The position numbers and the translations under genes were made by a program. A stretch of DNA of 6,183 bases from Actinomycetes bacterium (GTDB taxonomy: Bacteria; Actinomycetota; Actinomycetes; Mycobacteriales; Mycobacteriaceae): positions 1-6,183 of the forward strand of contig JAEZDV010000027.1 in the NCBI GenBank assembly GCA_023417985.1, in the 5' to 3' direction. This document shows, piece by piece, positions 5,807 through 6,183 of this stretch. The notes under the pieces were generated by a model, which searched no databases, was not told the DNA's origin, and saw nothing but the letters and a program-made list of their open reading frames with translations. Every line of letters begins with the position of its first letter. Positions within the stretch are counted from its first letter, which is position 1.

Positions 5807-6169
5807 ATGACCACTGCGGTCGACGAACGACGTGAACAATTCAAGCAGGACGTGGCTGCGCTGGGGCTGGGCACCGCGGAAAGCGGATCCGGCGGGAAGA
5901 GCCGGATCGTCGGCCTGGTGCTGATGGTAGTCGGTGCGGTTGCCGCCTTCGTCGTCTACATCGCGTCGCTGACGTTGTCGGACCTGCGCGACCTCGTGTC
6001 CTACCAGTTGCTGAGCACGGCCTTCGTTGCGGTGACGCTCATCGGCGCGGCGGTCTACATCGCGTCGGCGGTGTCGAAGGTCCTGAAGCTGTGGCTGGTG
6101 CGTCAGTTGCTCGAAGGTAACGCACAGACCGAGCGGATCGTCGAGGCGCTGTCGCGCGACAAGATCTGA
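5807..6169 (+). CDS. Small two-helix membrane protein of unknown function, last visible gene of the importer operon
   Basis: I do not recognise this 120-residue protein. What can be seen: a charged N-terminus (MTTAVDERREQFKQD), a short Gly/Ser linker (about 22-31, AESGSGGKSR), a first hydrophobic helix (about 34-54, VGLVLMVVGAVAAFVVYIAS), a short polar link (57-66, LSDLRDLVSY), a second hydrophobic helix (about 67-90) and an amphipathic or charged C-terminus (91-120, with KLWLVRQLLEG and ERIVEALSRDKI). There is no signal peptide; both ends may lie on the same side of the membrane, probably the cytoplasm. Codon use matches the neighbours, the ribosome binding site is strong (AGGAGG, 6-base spacer) and only 2 bases separate it from the LivF-like gene, so it is very likely a real, co-translated gene. 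Standard Liv operons have no such component. It may be an accessory, assembly or regulatory subunit of the importer; that is inference from position only. Confidence 0.82.
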   Translation: MTTAVDERREQFKQDVAALGLGTAESGSGGKSRIVGLVLMVVGAVAAFVVYIASLTLSDLRDLVSYQLLSTAFVAVTLIGAAVYIASAVSKVLKLWLVRQLLEGNAQTERIVEALSRDKI

Positions 6170-6183
6170 ACGGATGTCCGGTG

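Noticed and set aside
6174..6183. Possible start of a further gene (ATG TCC GGT) four bases after the last stop
   Set aside because: Only ten bases are visible and no good ribosome binding site precedes it. It fits the compact operon style but cannot be judged without the sequence to the right.

Overview
The window looks like chromosomal DNA of a high-GC actinomycete. Rhodococcus or a relative in Mycobacteriales is the most likely source, judged from the strong G/C bias at third codon positions, the GTG start on a lipoprotein gene, the tightly overlapping genes and the style of the protein sequences. No mobile element, RNA gene, CRISPR array or broken gene was seen.

Layout: positions 1-348 (minus strand) hold the N-terminal 116 residues of an AMP-binding acyl-CoA synthetase that runs off the left edge. 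A divergent, non-coding control region follows (349-613). It is rich in GTCAC/GTGAC words, with one 7-bp direct-repeat pair near each of the two diverging genes. From 614 to 6169 all genes are on the plus strand and form one apparent operon for a complete branched-chain-amino-acid-type (HAAT/Liv family) ABC importer: a lipoprotein substrate-binding protein (614-2032), a single permease carrying both LivH-like and LivM-like halves (2097-4367), a LivG-like ATPase (4360-5103), a LivF-like ATPase (5100-5804) and a small two-helix membrane protein of unknown function (5807-6169). The last four genes overlap or nearly touch. The binding-protein gene is separated from the permease gene by a perfect 12-bp hairpin.

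How it fits together: the lipoprotein should capture a solute outside the membrane, the fused permease should form the channel, and the two ATPases should drive import as a heterodimer. The divergent acyl-CoA synthetase suggests that the solute is a carboxylic acid activated to a CoA thioester after uptake (a fatty, aromatic or steroid-derived acid) rather than an amino acid. This is inference from neighbourhood. The cholate-metabolite importer CamABCD of Rhodococcus jostii is a precedent for a four-gene ABC importer of such acids, but identity with it cannot be shown from this sequence.

The most unusual points are the small membrane protein added to the operon, the one-chain LivH-LivM permease with about 105 extra C-terminal residues, an ATPase pair whose motifs predict one standard and one degenerate ATP site, and the patterned operator-like region between the diverging genes.
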